From Ramlibacter agri (GTDB taxonomy: Bacteria; Pseudomonadota; Gammaproteobacteria; Burkholderiales; Burkholderiaceae_C), in the NCBI RefSeq assembly GCF_012927085.1, contig NZ_JABBFX010000003.1, forward strand, positions 1,116,001 through 1,180,000: a DNA stretch of 64,000 bases, given 5' to 3'. The notes below the pieces were generated by a model. It worked only from the letters and a program-made list of their open reading frames with translations, did not search any database and was not told where the DNA came from. Of this stretch, positions 1 through 11,195 are shown in pieces. The position numbers and the translations under genes were made by a program. Each line of letters starts with the position of its first letter. The first letter of the stretch is position 1.

Positions 1-487
1 CCAAGGCGCTGAATGACATCGTGCCGCAGGCGCTGGCCCGCATTCCCGCGGCGCAGCGCCCGCAGGTGCTGCACCAGAGTGGCGCCAAGCAGATCGACGA
101 GCTGCGCGCCAACTATGCAGCGGCTGGTGTGCAGGCCCAACTGACGCCCTTCATCGACGACACGGCGCAAGCCTTCGCCGAGGCGGACCTCGTGATCTGC
201 CGGGCCGGTGCCAGCACCGTCACCGAGATCGCAGCCGTTGGCGCTGCGGCGCTGTTCGTGCCTTTCCCGCACGCAGTGGACGACCACCAGACCACCAACG
301 CGAAATTCCTGGTCGACGCGGGCGGCGGCTGGCTGCTGCAGCAATCCGCGCTGACTCCCGACAAGCTGGCCACCATGCTGATCACGCTGCAGCGCTCCGA
401 ACTGCTGCAGCGCGCGCAGGCGGCCAAGAAGATGCAGAAAACCCAGGCGACCGAACAGATGGTCGCCGCTTGCGAGGCCCTCGCAAA

Positions 488-491
<4 letters not shown>
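1..491 (+). CDS. murG: UDP-GlcNAc transferase MurG, 3' end only
   Basis: C-terminal part of MurG, the peripheral membrane enzyme that adds GlcNAc to undecaprenyl-PP-MurNAc-pentapeptide (lipid I) to make lipid II. The 5' part lies outside the window and the first complete codon is at base 3. The visible part carries the C-terminal glycosyltransferase fold: HQSGAKQ, then [17 protein letters not shown] with its acidic/Gly-rich donor site, then [13 protein letters not shown], all typical of MurG. Its TGA overlaps the murC ATG (ATGA), so the two are translationally coupled. Gene order confirms the identity. Confidence 0.95.
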
Positions 492-2861
<2,370 letters not shown>

Positions 2862-2865
<4 letters not shown>

Positions 2866-3644
2866 AGAACGCCCTGCCACAGCCGATGGACGTCAAGCTG
2901 ATGAACCTCACCTCTTCGGTGCTGTTCGCGGCCTGCGGCCTGCTGCTCGTGGCGGCGCTGGGCTGGTGGCTGCTGCGCAACCCGCTGTTCGCCATCGGCG
3001 GCATCACGGTGCAGGGCGAGGTGGCGCACAACAACGTGGCGACCTTGCGGGCCAACGTGCCGCCGCACCTGCGCGGCAACTTCTTCACGGTGGACCTGCA
3101 GCAGGCGCGCGCCGTGTTCGAGGCCGTGCCGTGGGTGCGGCAGGCGGTGGTGAAGCGCCAGTTCCCGAACCGGCTGAAGGTGCAGCTGCAGGAGCACCAG
3201 GCCGAAGCGCTGTGGGGCGATTCGGATTCGCAGATGGTCAACAGCTTCGGCGAAGTGTTCGAGGCCAACGCCGGCGACGTGGACGACGACGACCTGCCGC
3301 GCCTGGCCGGCCCGGAAGGCACGTCGGCGCAGGTGCTGGCGATGTACCAGGGCCTGAAGCCGCTGTTCGAGCCGCTGGACCTGGGCATCGACGAGCTCTC
3401 GCTGTCGGGGCGCGGCGCCTGGAACCTGCACCTGGACAGCGGCGCGGTGGTGGAACTGGGACGCGGAACGAACGAGGAAGTGCTGGCCCGCAGCAAGCGT
3501 TTCGCGCAGACGCTGACGCAGGTCACGTCGAAGTACGGCCGGCGGCCGGAGGCGCTGGTGACGGCGGACCTGCGGCACGTGGACGGCTATGCGATCAAGT
3601 TGAGGGGCGTCGTCACCACGGAAGTGGCGGCCAAGAGGAACTGA
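2862..3644 (+). CDS. ftsQ: Cell division protein FtsQ
   Basis: Bitopic inner-membrane divisome protein that links FtsK/W to FtsB/L. The 260-residue product has a short cytoplasmic N terminus, one membrane segment around residues 15-40 ([21 protein letters not shown]), a periplasmic POTRA domain starting [12 protein letters not shown], and the FtsQ beta domain. ATG 2862, overlapping the ddl stop, was chosen over an upstream in-frame GTG because it keeps the usual short cytoplasmic tail. The segment [19 protein letters not shown] is a well-conserved FtsQ stretch. Confidence 0.95.
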
Positions 3645-3660
3645 GGAAGAGAACGACACA

Positions 3661-4890
3661 ATGGCCAAGGAATACAAGGACCTCGTCGTCGGACTGGACA
3701 TCGGCACCGCCAAGGTGATGGCGGTGGTGGCCGAGGTCCTGCCCGGGGGCGAACTCAAGCTCGCCGGCCTGGGCGTGGCCCCTTCCAACGGCCTCAAGCG
3801 CGGCGTGGTGGTGAACATCGACGCCACGGTGCAGAGCATCCAGCAGGCCTTGAAGGAGGCCGAGCTGATGGCCGACTGCAAGATCCAGCGCGTGCACACC
3901 GGCATCACCGGCAGCCACATCCGCGGCATCAACTCCAGCGGCATGGTGGCGGTGAAGGACCGCGAGGTGACGCCGGCCGATGTGGCCCGCGTCGTCGAAA
4001 CCGCGCGCGCCATCAACATCTCCACCGACCAGCGCCTGCTGCTGGTGGAGCCGCAGGAATTCGTGATCGACGGCCAGGACGTGAAGGAGCCGATCGGCAT
4101 GAGCGGCATCCGCCTGGAAGCCAAGGTGCACATCGTCACCGGCGCCCAGAGCGCGGCCGAGAACATCCTCAAGTGCGTGCGCCGCTGCGGCCTCGAAGTG
4201 GAGTCGCTGCTGCTGAACCCGCTGGCCTCCAGCCAGGCCGTGCTGACGCAGGACGAGAAGGAACTGGGCGTGGCGCTGGTGGACATCGGCGCCGGCACCA
4301 CCGACGTCGCCATCTTCACCGGCGGCGCGATCCGCCACACGGCGGTGATCCCGATCGCCGGCGACCTGATCACCAGCGACATCGCCATGGCGCTGCGCAC
4401 GCCGACCAAGGACGCCGAGGACATCAAGGTGGAACACGGCTACGCCAAGCAGCTGCTGGCCGACCCGGAAACGCAGGTGGAAGTGCCGGGCCTGGGCGAC
4501 CGCGGCCCGCGCATGCTGTCCAAGCAGGCGCTGGCCGGCGTGATCGAGCCGCGCGTGGAGGAGATCTTCGCGCTGGTGCAGCAGGTGGTGCGCGAATCGG
4601 GCTACGAGGAAGTGCTGTCCTCCGGCATCGTCATCACCGGCGGCAGCTCCGTCATGCCGGGCATGGTGGAACTGGGCGAGGACATCTTCCTGAAGCCGGT
4701 GCGGCGCGGCGTGCCCAAGTACCTCGGCGCGCTGTCGGACATGGTGGCGCAGCCGCGTGCGGCCACGGTCATGGGCCTGCTCGAGGAGGCGCGCCTGGCG
4801 CGCGTGCGCGGGCAGAAGGTGGCGCTGAAGCACGGCTCGGTGAAGACCGCGTTCGGGCGCCTGAAGGATTTCATCGTGGGGAACTTCTGA
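3661..4890 (+). CDS. ftsA: Cell division protein FtsA
   Basis: Actin-like ATPase that tethers FtsZ to the membrane. The 409-residue product has phosphate-1 motif GLDIGTAKV at residues 9-17, the phosphate-2 region VDIGAGTTDVAIF, and the adenosine motif GIVITGGSSVMPGM. The last residues (TAFGRLKDFIVGNF) look like the family's amphipathic membrane-targeting helix. It starts 16 bases after the ftsQ stop, with purine-rich AGGAAGAGAA just upstream as ribosome-binding site. Confidence 0.97.
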   Translation: MAKEYKDLVVGLDIGTAKVMAVVAEVLPGGELKLAGLGVAPSNGLKRGVVVNIDATVQSIQQALKEAELMADCKIQRVHTGITGSHIRGINSSGMVAVKDREVTPADVARVVETARAINISTDQRLLLVEPQEFVIDGQDVKEPIGMSGIRLEAKVHIVTGAQSAAENILKCVRRCGLEVESLLLNPLASSQAVLTQDEKELGVALVDIGAGTTDVAIFTGGAIRHTAVIPIAGDLITSDIAMALRTPTKDAEDIKVEHGYAKQLLADPETQVEVPGLGDRGPRMLSKQALAGVIEPRVEEIFALVQQVVRESGYEEVLSSGIVITGGSSVMPGMVELGEDIFLKPVRRGVPKYLGALSDMVAQPRAATVMGLLEEARLARVRGQKVALKHGSVKTAFGRLKDFIVGNF

Positions 4891-5041
4891 TGATGCATCC
4901 CCACAAGTTGTGGCTGGCGCGCGGCAGCCCTCCCGGCCGCAGAAAGGAGCGATGGCGGTGCACCGATCCACCGTTCCTGCGTTAAAGCAAACCAACAAAA
5001 GAAGTTCGTCAGTGGCAACTGCAAAGAGTTAGGAGCATCAA

Positions 5042-6283
5042 ATGAGCATCGAAATGATCGAAGTCGAGGAGTTCCACCAGGGCACCCAGATCAAGGTGAT
5101 CGGGGTCGGCGGTGGCGGCGGCAACGCCGTGGCGCACATGATCGAGCGCAGCGTGCAGGGCGTGGAGTTCATCTGCGCCAACACCGATGCGCAGGCTCTG
5201 CAGCGCAGCTCCGCGCACAAGCACATCCAGCTGGGAGGCAGCGGCCTGGGCGCCGGCGGCAAGCCGGACAAGGGCCGCGAGCTCGCCGAGGCGGCCGTGG
5301 ATTCCATCCGCGAAGCCATCGCGGGCGCCCACATGCTGTTCATCACCGCCGGCATGGGCGGCGGCACCGGCACCGGCGCCGCGCCGGTGATCGCGCGGGT
5401 GGCCAAGGAAATGGGCATCCTGACGGTGGGGGTCGTGACGAAGCCGTTCGACTGGGAAGGCGGCCGCCGCATGACCAACGCCGACAACGGCCTGTCCGAG
5501 CTGGAAGCCAACGTCGACTCGCTGATCGTCGTCCTGAACGAGAAGCTGCAGGAAGTGCTGGGTGACGACATCACCCAGGACGAAGCCTTCGCGCACGCCA
5601 ACGACGTCCTGAAGAACGCCGTGGGCGGCATCGCGGAAATCATCAACGTGCCCGGCCACGTGAACGTGGACTTCGAGGACGTGCGCACCGTGATGGGCGA
5701 GCCCGGCAAGGCGATGATGGGAACGGCCCTGGCCTCCGGCCCGGACCGCGCCCGCATCGCGGCGGAACAGGCCGTGGCCTGCCCGCTGCTGGAAGGCATC
5801 GACCTGTCCGGCGCCAAGGGCGTGCTGGTGCTGATCACCGCCGCGCGCGGCAGCCTGAAGCTGAACGAGTCCAAGCAGGCCATGAACACGGTCCGCGCCT
5901 ACGCCTCGGCGGAAGCGCACGTGATCTTCGGCACCGCCTACGACGAAGCGCTGGGCGACGACATCCGCGTGACCGTGGTCGCGACGGGCCTGTCCCGCCA
6001 GGGCCAGCAGCGCCGCACGGCGCCCCCGCTGCAGGTGCTGCGCACCGGCACCGACAACGTGCCGTTCAACGTGCCGACGGTGAACAACGCCATCGCCGGC
6101 CCGGGCGCGATCGTGACGCGCGAGATGCAGACGGCGGCGCAGCAGCCGGATTACGGCGGCATGGCCGTGCCCAGCGTGTGGCGCACCAACCGCACCCAGG
6201 CGGCGGCCAAGGTCGACGCGCTGTCCTCGGGCGGCATGGACGATTTCGAGATTCCCGCGTTTCTCCGGAAGCAGGCAGACTAA
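5042..6283 (+). CDS. ftsZ: Cell division GTPase FtsZ
   Basis: Tubulin-like GTPase that forms the Z ring. The 413-residue product has GVGGGGGNAVAHM near the N terminus, the tubulin signature GGGTGTGAAP, and the T7-loop region with NVDFEDV. The extreme C-terminal peptide DDFEIPAFLRKQAD is the conserved tail that binds FtsA, ZapD and other partners; zapD is also in this window. The 151 bases between ftsA and ftsZ are longer than elsewhere in the cluster and may hold a promoter, but no convincing -35/-10 pair was seen. AGGAG lies about 7 bases before the ATG. Confidence 0.98.
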   Translation: MSIEMIEVEEFHQGTQIKVIGVGGGGGNAVAHMIERSVQGVEFICANTDAQALQRSSAHKHIQLGGSGLGAGGKPDKGRELAEAAVDSIREAIAGAHMLFITAGMGGGTGTGAAPVIARVAKEMGILTVGVVTKPFDWEGGRRMTNADNGLSELEANVDSLIVVLNEKLQEVLGDDITQDEAFAHANDVLKNAVGGIAEIINVPGHVNVDFEDVRTVMGEPGKAMMGTALASGPDRARIAAEQAVACPLLEGIDLSGAKGVLVLITAARGSLKLNESKQAMNTVRAYASAEAHVIFGTAYDEALGDDIRVTVVATGLSRQGQQRRTAPPLQVLRTGTDNVPFNVPTVNNAIAGPGAIVTREMQTAAQQPDYGGMAVPSVWRTNRTQAAAKVDALSSGGMDDFEIPAFLRKQAD

Positions 6284-6310
6284 AAGAAATCTCCGAGGGT
6301 GAGAAGCATT

Positions 6311-6348
6311 GGGGCGGGTGCAGGAAAGGCCCGCCCTTTTTCTTTTTT
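6311..6348 (+). terminator. Rho-independent terminator after ftsZ
   Basis: GGGCGGG at 6312-6318 pairs with CCCGCCC at 6330-6336 across an 11-base loop, followed by T5-C-T6 to 6348. It sits 28 bases after the ftsZ stop and separates the division cluster from lpxC. Confidence 0.85.
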
Positions 6349-6468
6349 ACGCGGCTTCACGCCCGCTTCATGCCTCATTCACTGTAAAGCCGCAGGCTCT
6401 GCCGTGAGAGAGACCGGGACTATGGAGGGCATTGTGAAGATTGGAAACGCTGTCAGGGAGTGGCCCTT

Positions 6469-6474
6469 TACAAT
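6469..6474 (+). promoter_or_regulatory. TACAAT hexamer 7 bases before the lpxC start
   Basis: A -10-like TACAAT ends 7 bases before the lpxC ATG at 6482. No good -35 is visible at 16-18 bases. It is one of at least eight similarly placed hexamers in the window. If it is a real -10 element, the mRNA would start at or very near the ATG. Confidence 0.4.
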
Positions 6475-6481
6475 TCCGAGG

Positions 6482-7405
6482 ATGCTGCGCCAGAGAACCC
6501 TCAAGTCCCTGACCAAGGCGGTCGGCGTGGGCCTGCACGGTGGCCAGCGGGTCGAACTGACGCTGCGCCCGGCCCAGCCGGACACGGGCATCGTGTTCCG
6601 CCGCACCGACCTCCCGCTGCCGGTGGACATCCCCATCTCGGCCCAGGCGGTCACGGATACGCGCATGGCGTCCACCATCTCCAATGGCGGCGTCAAGGTG
6701 CTGACGGTCGAACACCTCATGTCGGCCTGCGCCGGCCTGGGCATCGACAACCTCTACGTGGACATCACGGCGGAAGAAGTGCCCATCCTCGATGGCTCTT
6801 CGGCCTCCTTCGTGTTCCTGCTGCAGTCCGCGGGCATCGTGGAGCAGAACGCGCCGCGCCGCTTCATCCGCGTGCTGCGGCCGGTGGAAGTGCGGGAAGG
6901 CGAGGGCGAGAACCTCAAGTGGGCGCGGCTGGACCCGTACCACGGCTTCAAGCTGGGTTTCGAGATCGACTTCGACCACCGTGTGGTCAATTCGACGGGC
7001 CAGCGCTACGAGTTCGACCTGAGCAAGGGCAACTATTCGCGCGACATCGCCCGCGCCCGCACCTTCGGCTTCACCAAGGACCTGGAGATGATGCGCTCCC
7101 GCGGCCTGGCCCTGGGCGGCGGCATGGACAACGCGATCGTCGTCGACGACTACCGCGTGCTCAACTCCGAAGGCCTGCGCTACGACGACGAGTTCGTCAA
7201 GCACAAGATCCTCGACGCCATCGGCGACCTGTACCTGGTCGGCAAGCCGCTGCTGGCCGCCTACAGCGCCTTCCGTTCGGGCCACGCCCTGAACAACAAG
7301 CTGATCCGCGCCTTGCTGGCGGACCAGACCTCCTTCGAGGTCGTGAGCTTCGGCGACGAACGCCAGGCGCCGGCGGGCTTCGCGCAGCCGGCACGGGCCT
7401 GGTAA
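6482..7405 (+). CDS. lpxC: UDP-3-O-acyl-N-acetylglucosamine deacetylase LpxC
   Basis: Zinc deacetylase that catalyses the committed step of lipid A synthesis in the cytoplasm. The 307-residue product starts [21 protein letters not shown], close to the usual LpxC beginning. It has [15 protein letters not shown] (metal and catalytic region), PILDGSS, and [12 protein letters not shown] with the second zinc-binding His/Asp pair. An in-frame GTG at 6434 has a fair ribosome site (GGAGGG at 6424), but the extra 16 residues do not resemble the family, so ATG 6482 is preferred. It converges on ruvC with 2 bases between the stops. Confidence 0.95.
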   Translation: MLRQRTLKSLTKAVGVGLHGGQRVELTLRPAQPDTGIVFRRTDLPLPVDIPISAQAVTDTRMASTISNGGVKVLTVEHLMSACAGLGIDNLYVDITAEEVPILDGSSASFVFLLQSAGIVEQNAPRRFIRVLRPVEVREGEGENLKWARLDPYHGFKLGFEIDFDHRVVNSTGQRYEFDLSKGNYSRDIARARTFGFTKDLEMMRSRGLALGGGMDNAIVVDDYRVLNSEGLRYDDEFVKHKILDAIGDLYLVGKPLLAAYSAFRSGHALNNKLIRALLADQTSFEVVSFGDERQAPAGFAQPARAW

Positions 7406-7407
7406 GG

Positions 7408-7959
7408 TCAGATCACCCGGCCGGTCTTGTACGCGCCGGTCGAGCGCCGCGCCACCTGGCCGGCCGCGCGGATCCGCTCCGTCGCCACCGACGCATGCGC
7501 GTGCGTGATCGCGAGGCCCAGCGCGTCGGCCGCGTCCTCGCCGGGCAGCCCCGGCAGTGACAGCAGGCGCTGCACCATCAGCTGCACCTGCTTCTTCGCG
7601 GCCTTGCCGGTGCCCGCCACCGCCTGCTTCATCTGCATGGGCGTGTATTCGGCGATTGCCAGGTTGGCCGTCACCAGCGCGGTGACGCAGGCGCCGCGCG
7701 CCTGCCCGAGCAGCAGCGTCGATTGCGGGTTGACGTTGACGAACACGATCTCGATGGCCGCCGCGTCGGGCTGGTAACGCACACGCAGCTCGCCGATGCC
7801 GTCGAACAGCACCTTCAGCCGCGCCGGCAGGTCGCCGCGATCGAGGTGGGTGGTGGTGATCGTGCCGCTGGCCACGTATTCCAGCTGCTGGCCGCTCACC
7901 ACGTCGATCACGCCGAAGCCGGTGGTCTGGAGGCCGGGGTCGATCCCGAGGATGCGCAT
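7408..7959 (-). CDS. ruvC: Holliday junction resolvase RuvC
   Basis: Endonuclease that resolves Holliday junctions, working with RuvAB. The 183-residue product begins [17 protein letters not shown], where the first catalytic Asp is. It continues with [23 protein letters not shown] (second acidic residue) and ends with [14 protein letters not shown], the last acidic cluster. It is the last gene of a long minus-strand run. The start is ATG, with GATAAT 7 bases before it and no Shine-Dalgarno sequence. ruvA and ruvB are not in the window. Confidence 0.95.
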   Translation of the reverse strand: MRILGIDPGLQTTGFGVIDVVSGQQLEYVASGTITTTHLDRGDLPARLKVLFDGIGELRVRYQPDAAAIEIVFVNVNPQSTLLLGQARGACVTALVTANLAIAEYTPMQMKQAVAGTGKAAKKQVQLMVQRLLSLPGLPGEDAADALGLAITHAHASVATERIRAAGQVARRSTGAYKTGRVI

Positions 7960-7966
7960 GGCGCGG

Positions 7967-7972
7967 ATTATC
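7967..7972 (-). promoter_or_regulatory. GATAAT hexamer 7 bases before the ruvC start
   Basis: On the minus strand GATAAT overlaps the TAA stop of the cdsA-like gene and ends 7 bases before the ruvC ATG. No Shine-Dalgarno sequence lies between them. A -35 is not evident, so an internal promoter is only a suggestion. Confidence 0.3.
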
Positions 7973-8966
7973 CGGTCTGCACGCCGAAGTACCAGCGCAC
8001 CGTGTGGAAGAAGATCGGCGCCGCGAAGCACAGCGCGTCGACGCGATCCAGCAAGCCGTTGGCCCCGGTGATGGACAAGGTGCGCGGACCCCACGAGGTG
8101 ACGCCGCGATCGCGCTTCAGCGCCTTCATCACCAGGTGTCCCAGCAGCCCCGCGACACAGGCCACGAAGGCGGCCGCCAGCGCCTGCTCGGGCCGGAAGG
8201 GCGTGATGAAGGACAGCGCCGCGCCCAGCACGCTGCCGGCCAGCACGCCGACGGCGGCGCCCTGCCAGTTGAAACTGGCGCTCACGGCCGGCAGGCTCGG
8301 CGGACGGGTGAAGCGGCGCGCGACCAGGTGCTGCACCAGCATGCAGGCCTGCACCACGAACACGAGGAAGAACACCAGGAAGGCCTGCTTGCCGTCGTAG
8401 TTGCGGCCCGGAAAGCGCAGCAGCAGCAGCGCCGGCACGTGGCTCATGCCGTACACGCAGACCATGATGCCCCACTGCAGCTTGGCGTTGCGCTCCAGGT
8501 AGCGCTGCGTGTCGCCCGAGAGGGCGCTCGCCACCGGCAGCGCCAGGAACACGTAAACCGGGATGAACACCGTGAACAGGTCGAAGCGGCGCGTGGCCAC
8601 CAGCCAGAACTGCAGCGGCAGCACCACGAAGAAGGCCAGCACCAGGCTGTGGTGGTCGCCGCGCCGGGTGGGCGACAGGGTGATGAATTCGCGCAGCGCG
8701 AAGAAGGCGATCAGCCCGAACAGGATCGTGGCCATGGTCTCGCCGGTGGCCCAGCCGAACCAGAACACCGCCACCATCACCCAGGAGGTCGCGAGCAGCT
8801 GGCGCAGGTGCCGCAGTTCCAGGTGCCAGGCCTCGTCCAGCGGCTCGCGCCGCCGGAAGGTGGCCAGCGTGGCGCTGACGCTGGCGATGACCAGCAGCCC
8901 GAACACCACGAAGAACAGCGCGGCGACCTGTTCGCGCGAATCGAGGCTGCGCAGGAACCGGTTCAT
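7968..8966 (-). CDS. CdsA-like phosphatidate cytidylyltransferase
   Basis: Polytopic inner-membrane protein of the CDP-diacylglycerol synthase family (CTP + phosphatidate to CDP-DAG). The 332-residue product has about eight hydrophobic segments. Near the C terminus [12 protein letters not shown] is followed by [14 protein letters not shown], which matches the CdsA signature (K-R-x4-D and G-G-x-x-D-R-x-D) but with changed residues: GANGLLDR replaces the usual HGGxxDR. It begins 5 bases after the plsC stop, so acyltransferase and cytidylyltransferase are coupled. It may be a second, YnbB-like CdsA rather than the housekeeping enzyme; the fold assignment is firm, the substrate less so. Confidence 0.85.
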   Translation of the reverse strand: MNRFLRSLDSREQVAALFFVVFGLLVIASVSATLATFRRREPLDEAWHLELRHLRQLLATSWVMVAVFWFGWATGETMATILFGLIAFFALREFITLSPTRRGDHHSLVLAFFVVLPLQFWLVATRRFDLFTVFIPVYVFLALPVASALSGDTQRYLERNAKLQWGIMVCVYGMSHVPALLLLRFPGRNYDGKQAFLVFFLVFVVQACMLVQHLVARRFTRPPSLPAVSASFNWQGAAVGVLAGSVLGAALSFITPFRPEQALAAAFVACVAGLLGHLVMKALKRDRGVTSWGPRTLSITGANGLLDRVDALCFAAPIFFHTVRWYFGVQTG

Positions 8967-8970
8967 GCCT

Positions 8971-9603
8971 TCAGATCTCCCGCAGCGCGATGACGGCGGC
9001 CCGCGCGCGGTCCAGGAAGGCGCGCCGCTCCTCGCCGGGCTCCAGCCGGATCGGCGCGCCGAAGGTCACCGAACAGAGGATGGGCACCGGCACCACTTCG
9101 CCCTTGGGCATCACGCGCTGGATGTTGTCGATCCAGGCCGGCACCAGCACCACGTCGGGAAATTTCTGCGCCAGGCTGTAGAGGCCGGACTTGAAGGCCT
9201 GCGGTTCTTCGCCCGCGCCGCGCGTGCCTTCGGGGAAGATCACGACGGAGTCGCCGCTGGCCAGCGCGTCGATCAGCGGCACCAATGGGTCTTCGTCGCC
9301 CTTGCGCTCGCGATCGACGTAGACCGCGTTGAACACCGCGGTCGTGATCCACTGCCGCAGCGGCGACTTGGTCCAATAGTCCTTGGCCGCGATCGGCCGC
9401 GTGATGCTGCGCAATTCCGCCGGCAGCGCGGCCCAGATCATCACCAGGTCGGCGTGGCTCTGGTGGTTGGCGAAGTAGATGCGCTGTTCGGCCTTGGGCG
9501 GGCAGCCGTACCAGCGCGCCTGCGAGCCGGTGAGGACGCGGATGAGGCCCAGCAGGAACAGGCCGAAAGCCTTCGCGGCCAGCGGCGACAGTTCCTTTTT
9601 CAA
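8971..9603 (-). CDS. plsC: 1-acyl-sn-glycerol-3-phosphate acyltransferase family protein
   Basis: Membrane-associated acyltransferase that would convert lysophosphatidate to phosphatidate. The 210-residue product has the HX4D catalytic motif NHQSHAD and the substrate motif FPEGTRG, plus a hydrophobic N-terminal helix (FGLFLLGLIRVL). The only start consistent with the family length is TTG at 9603, which overlaps the mtgA stop (TTGA). Its position before the CdsA-like gene puts two consecutive phospholipid steps together. The exact acyl acceptor is not proven. Confidence 0.88.
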   Translation of the reverse strand: MKKELSPLAAKAFGLFLLGLIRVLTGSQARWYGCPPKAEQRIYFANHQSHADLVMIWAALPAELRSITRPIAAKDYWTKSPLRQWITTAVFNAVYVDRERKGDEDPLVPLIDALASGDSVVIFPEGTRGAGEEPQAFKSGLYSLAQKFPDVVLVPAWIDNIQRVMPKGEVVPVPILCSVTFGAPIRLEPGEERRAFLDRARAAVIALREI

Positions 9604-10352
9604 GGCAGTTCGGCCTCGCGCATGCGGGCGACGATGACGTTGGCGCGCCCGGACAGGTAGGCCGAGCCGGGATTCTTCTCGAAGCGCTTGGGCTGCGGCA
9701 GCATCACCGCCAGCCGCGCGGCTTCGTAGGGCGTGAGCCGGCTGGCCGGCTTGCGGAAGTAGTGCTGCGCCGCGGCCTCGGCGCCGAACACGCCTTCGCC
9801 CCATTCGACGTTGTTCAGGTAGATCTCCAGGATGCGCTGCTTGTCCAGCAGGTGCTCCAGCAGCATCGTCAGAACGAATTCCTGGCCCTTGCGCAGCATC
9901 GTGCGCTCGCCGGACAGCAGCAGGTTCTTGGCCAGCTGCTGCGTGATGGTGGAGCCGCCGACGATCTTCGGCGGCTTGGTGCTGGCGCGCACGACGGCGG
10001 GCCGCTTGGCATTGGCTTGCGCGCGCTTGGCGGCGACTTCTTCGGCCTTGGCGTTGCGGTCCCAGGCCTTCTCGATCGCGTCCCAGTCGACGCCGTCGTG
10101 GTTGACGAAGGTGCCGTCCTCCGAGGCGATGACCGCGCGCTTCAGGTTGTCGGAGATCGCGTCGTAAGCCACCCAGTGCTGGCTCCAGGGCAGCCGGTGC
10201 TTCTCGTTGTAGATGCGCCAGGCTTCCGAGCGCTGGAAGGTGGTGGACTCGGGCGCGACCGCCGCCATCATGGCGATGCGGCCGACGAAGAACAGCTGCA
10301 GCACGAGGCCTGCGAGCAGCACCAGGCCCACCCAGCGGAAGATCGCTTTCAC
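9600..10352 (-). CDS. mtgA: Monofunctional peptidoglycan glycosyltransferase MtgA
   Basis: Inner-membrane GT51 enzyme that polymerises lipid II into glycan strands without a transpeptidase domain. The 250-residue product has an N-terminal membrane anchor (IFRWVGLVLLAGLVLQLFF). Next come AVIASEDGTFVNHDGVDWDAI with the catalytic Glu, GGSTITQQLAKNL, and LEIYLNNVEWGEGVFGAEAAA, all GT51 motifs. A Lys/Ala-rich stretch between the first two motifs is slightly longer than usual. The start is GTG at 10352, overlapping the aroE stop (GTGA). Confidence 0.93.
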   Translation of the reverse strand: MKAIFRWVGLVLLAGLVLQLFFVGRIAMMAAVAPESTTFQRSEAWRIYNEKHRLPWSQHWVAYDAISDNLKRAVIASEDGTFVNHDGVDWDAIEKAWDRNAKAEEVAAKRAQANAKRPAVVRASTKPPKIVGGSTITQQLAKNLLLSGERTMLRKGQEFVLTMLLEHLLDKQRILEIYLNNVEWGEGVFGAEAAAQHYFRKPASRLTPYEAARLAVMLPQPKRFEKNPGSAYLSGRANVIVARMREAELP

Positions 10353-11182
10353 TTGAGCTCCAGCTCCGCGCGCAGTTCTGCCAGCACCTGGCCCGAAGGC
10401 GGACGCACGCCGCGCCAGACCAGGAAGGCTTCGGCCGCCTGTTCCACCAGCATGCCCAGGCCGTCGCGGCCCGTGGCGCCATGGTCGGCGGCCCACTGCA
10501 GGAAACCGGCCGCGGCCGGGCCGTACATCATGTCCAGGGCCAGCGCGCCCGGCTTCAGCACGCTGGCGGGCACCGGGACCGCATCGCCGGCGAGGCTGCT
10601 CGCCGTGGCGTTGACGACGATGTCGAAGCTGCCGGCGCTGCCATCCAGCGGGCTGGCCGCCAGCACGACGTCATTGGCCGCCGCCAGGGTGGCATGGCTG
10701 GCCACCAGGGCGTGGGCCTTCGCCGCGGTGCGGTTGGCCACCACCACGCGGCGCGGGCGCGCCTCCAGCAGCGGGCCCAGCACGCCGGCCGCAGCGCCGC
10801 CAGCGCCCACCAGCAGCAGGTCGCGACCCGCCAGCTTGACGCCGGCGTTGCGCTCCAGGTCCCTCACCAGGCCGATGCCGTCGGTGTTGTCGCCCTGGAT
10901 GATGGAGCCGTCGAAGCGCAGCACGTTGCAGGCGCCGGCCAGCGCCGCGCGGGCGCTGCGGTGGTCCACCAGCGAGGCGGCCTGGAATTTGAAGGGGACC
11001 GTGATGTTGCAGCCCTTGCCGCCTTCGGCCAGGAAGGCGCGCACGGCGGCGGGAAAGCCGTCCAGCGGCACCAGCCGCCGGCCATAGTCCACGGGTTGCC
11101 CGGTCAGGGCGGCGAAGCGGGCGTGGATCCACGGCGACTTGCTGTGTTCCACCGGGTTGCCCATGACGCAATAACGTTCCAC
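10349..11182 (-). CDS. aroE: Shikimate dehydrogenase
   Basis: NADPH-dependent reduction of 3-dehydroshikimate to shikimate in aromatic amino-acid synthesis. The 277-residue product starts YCVMGNPVEHSKSPWIH (shikimate-binding Ser pair), then GCNITVPFK with the catalytic Lys, GDNTDGIGL with the catalytic Asp, and the NADP fold GAGGAAAGV followed by ANRT. The start is GTG at 11182; the next Met is inside the conserved first strand. The DAHP synthase of the same pathway is at 29702. Confidence 0.95.
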   Translation of the reverse strand: MERYCVMGNPVEHSKSPWIHARFAALTGQPVDYGRRLVPLDGFPAAVRAFLAEGGKGCNITVPFKFQAASLVDHRSARAALAGACNVLRFDGSIIQGDNTDGIGLVRDLERNAGVKLAGRDLLLVGAGGAAAGVLGPLLEARPRRVVVANRTAAKAHALVASHATLAAANDVVLAASPLDGSAGSFDIVVNATASSLAGDAVPVPASVLKPGALALDMMYGPAAAGFLQWAADHGATGRDGLGMLVEQAAEAFLVWRGVRPPSGQVLAELRAELELK

Positions 11183-11195
11183 GGGAACGATTTTC

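Noticed and set aside
6434..6481. A longer LpxC beginning at GTG 6434 with a fair GGAGGG site.
   Set aside because: The additional residues do not look like LpxC, and ATG 6482 gives the standard start and length. It remains possible that the GGAGGG belongs to something else.
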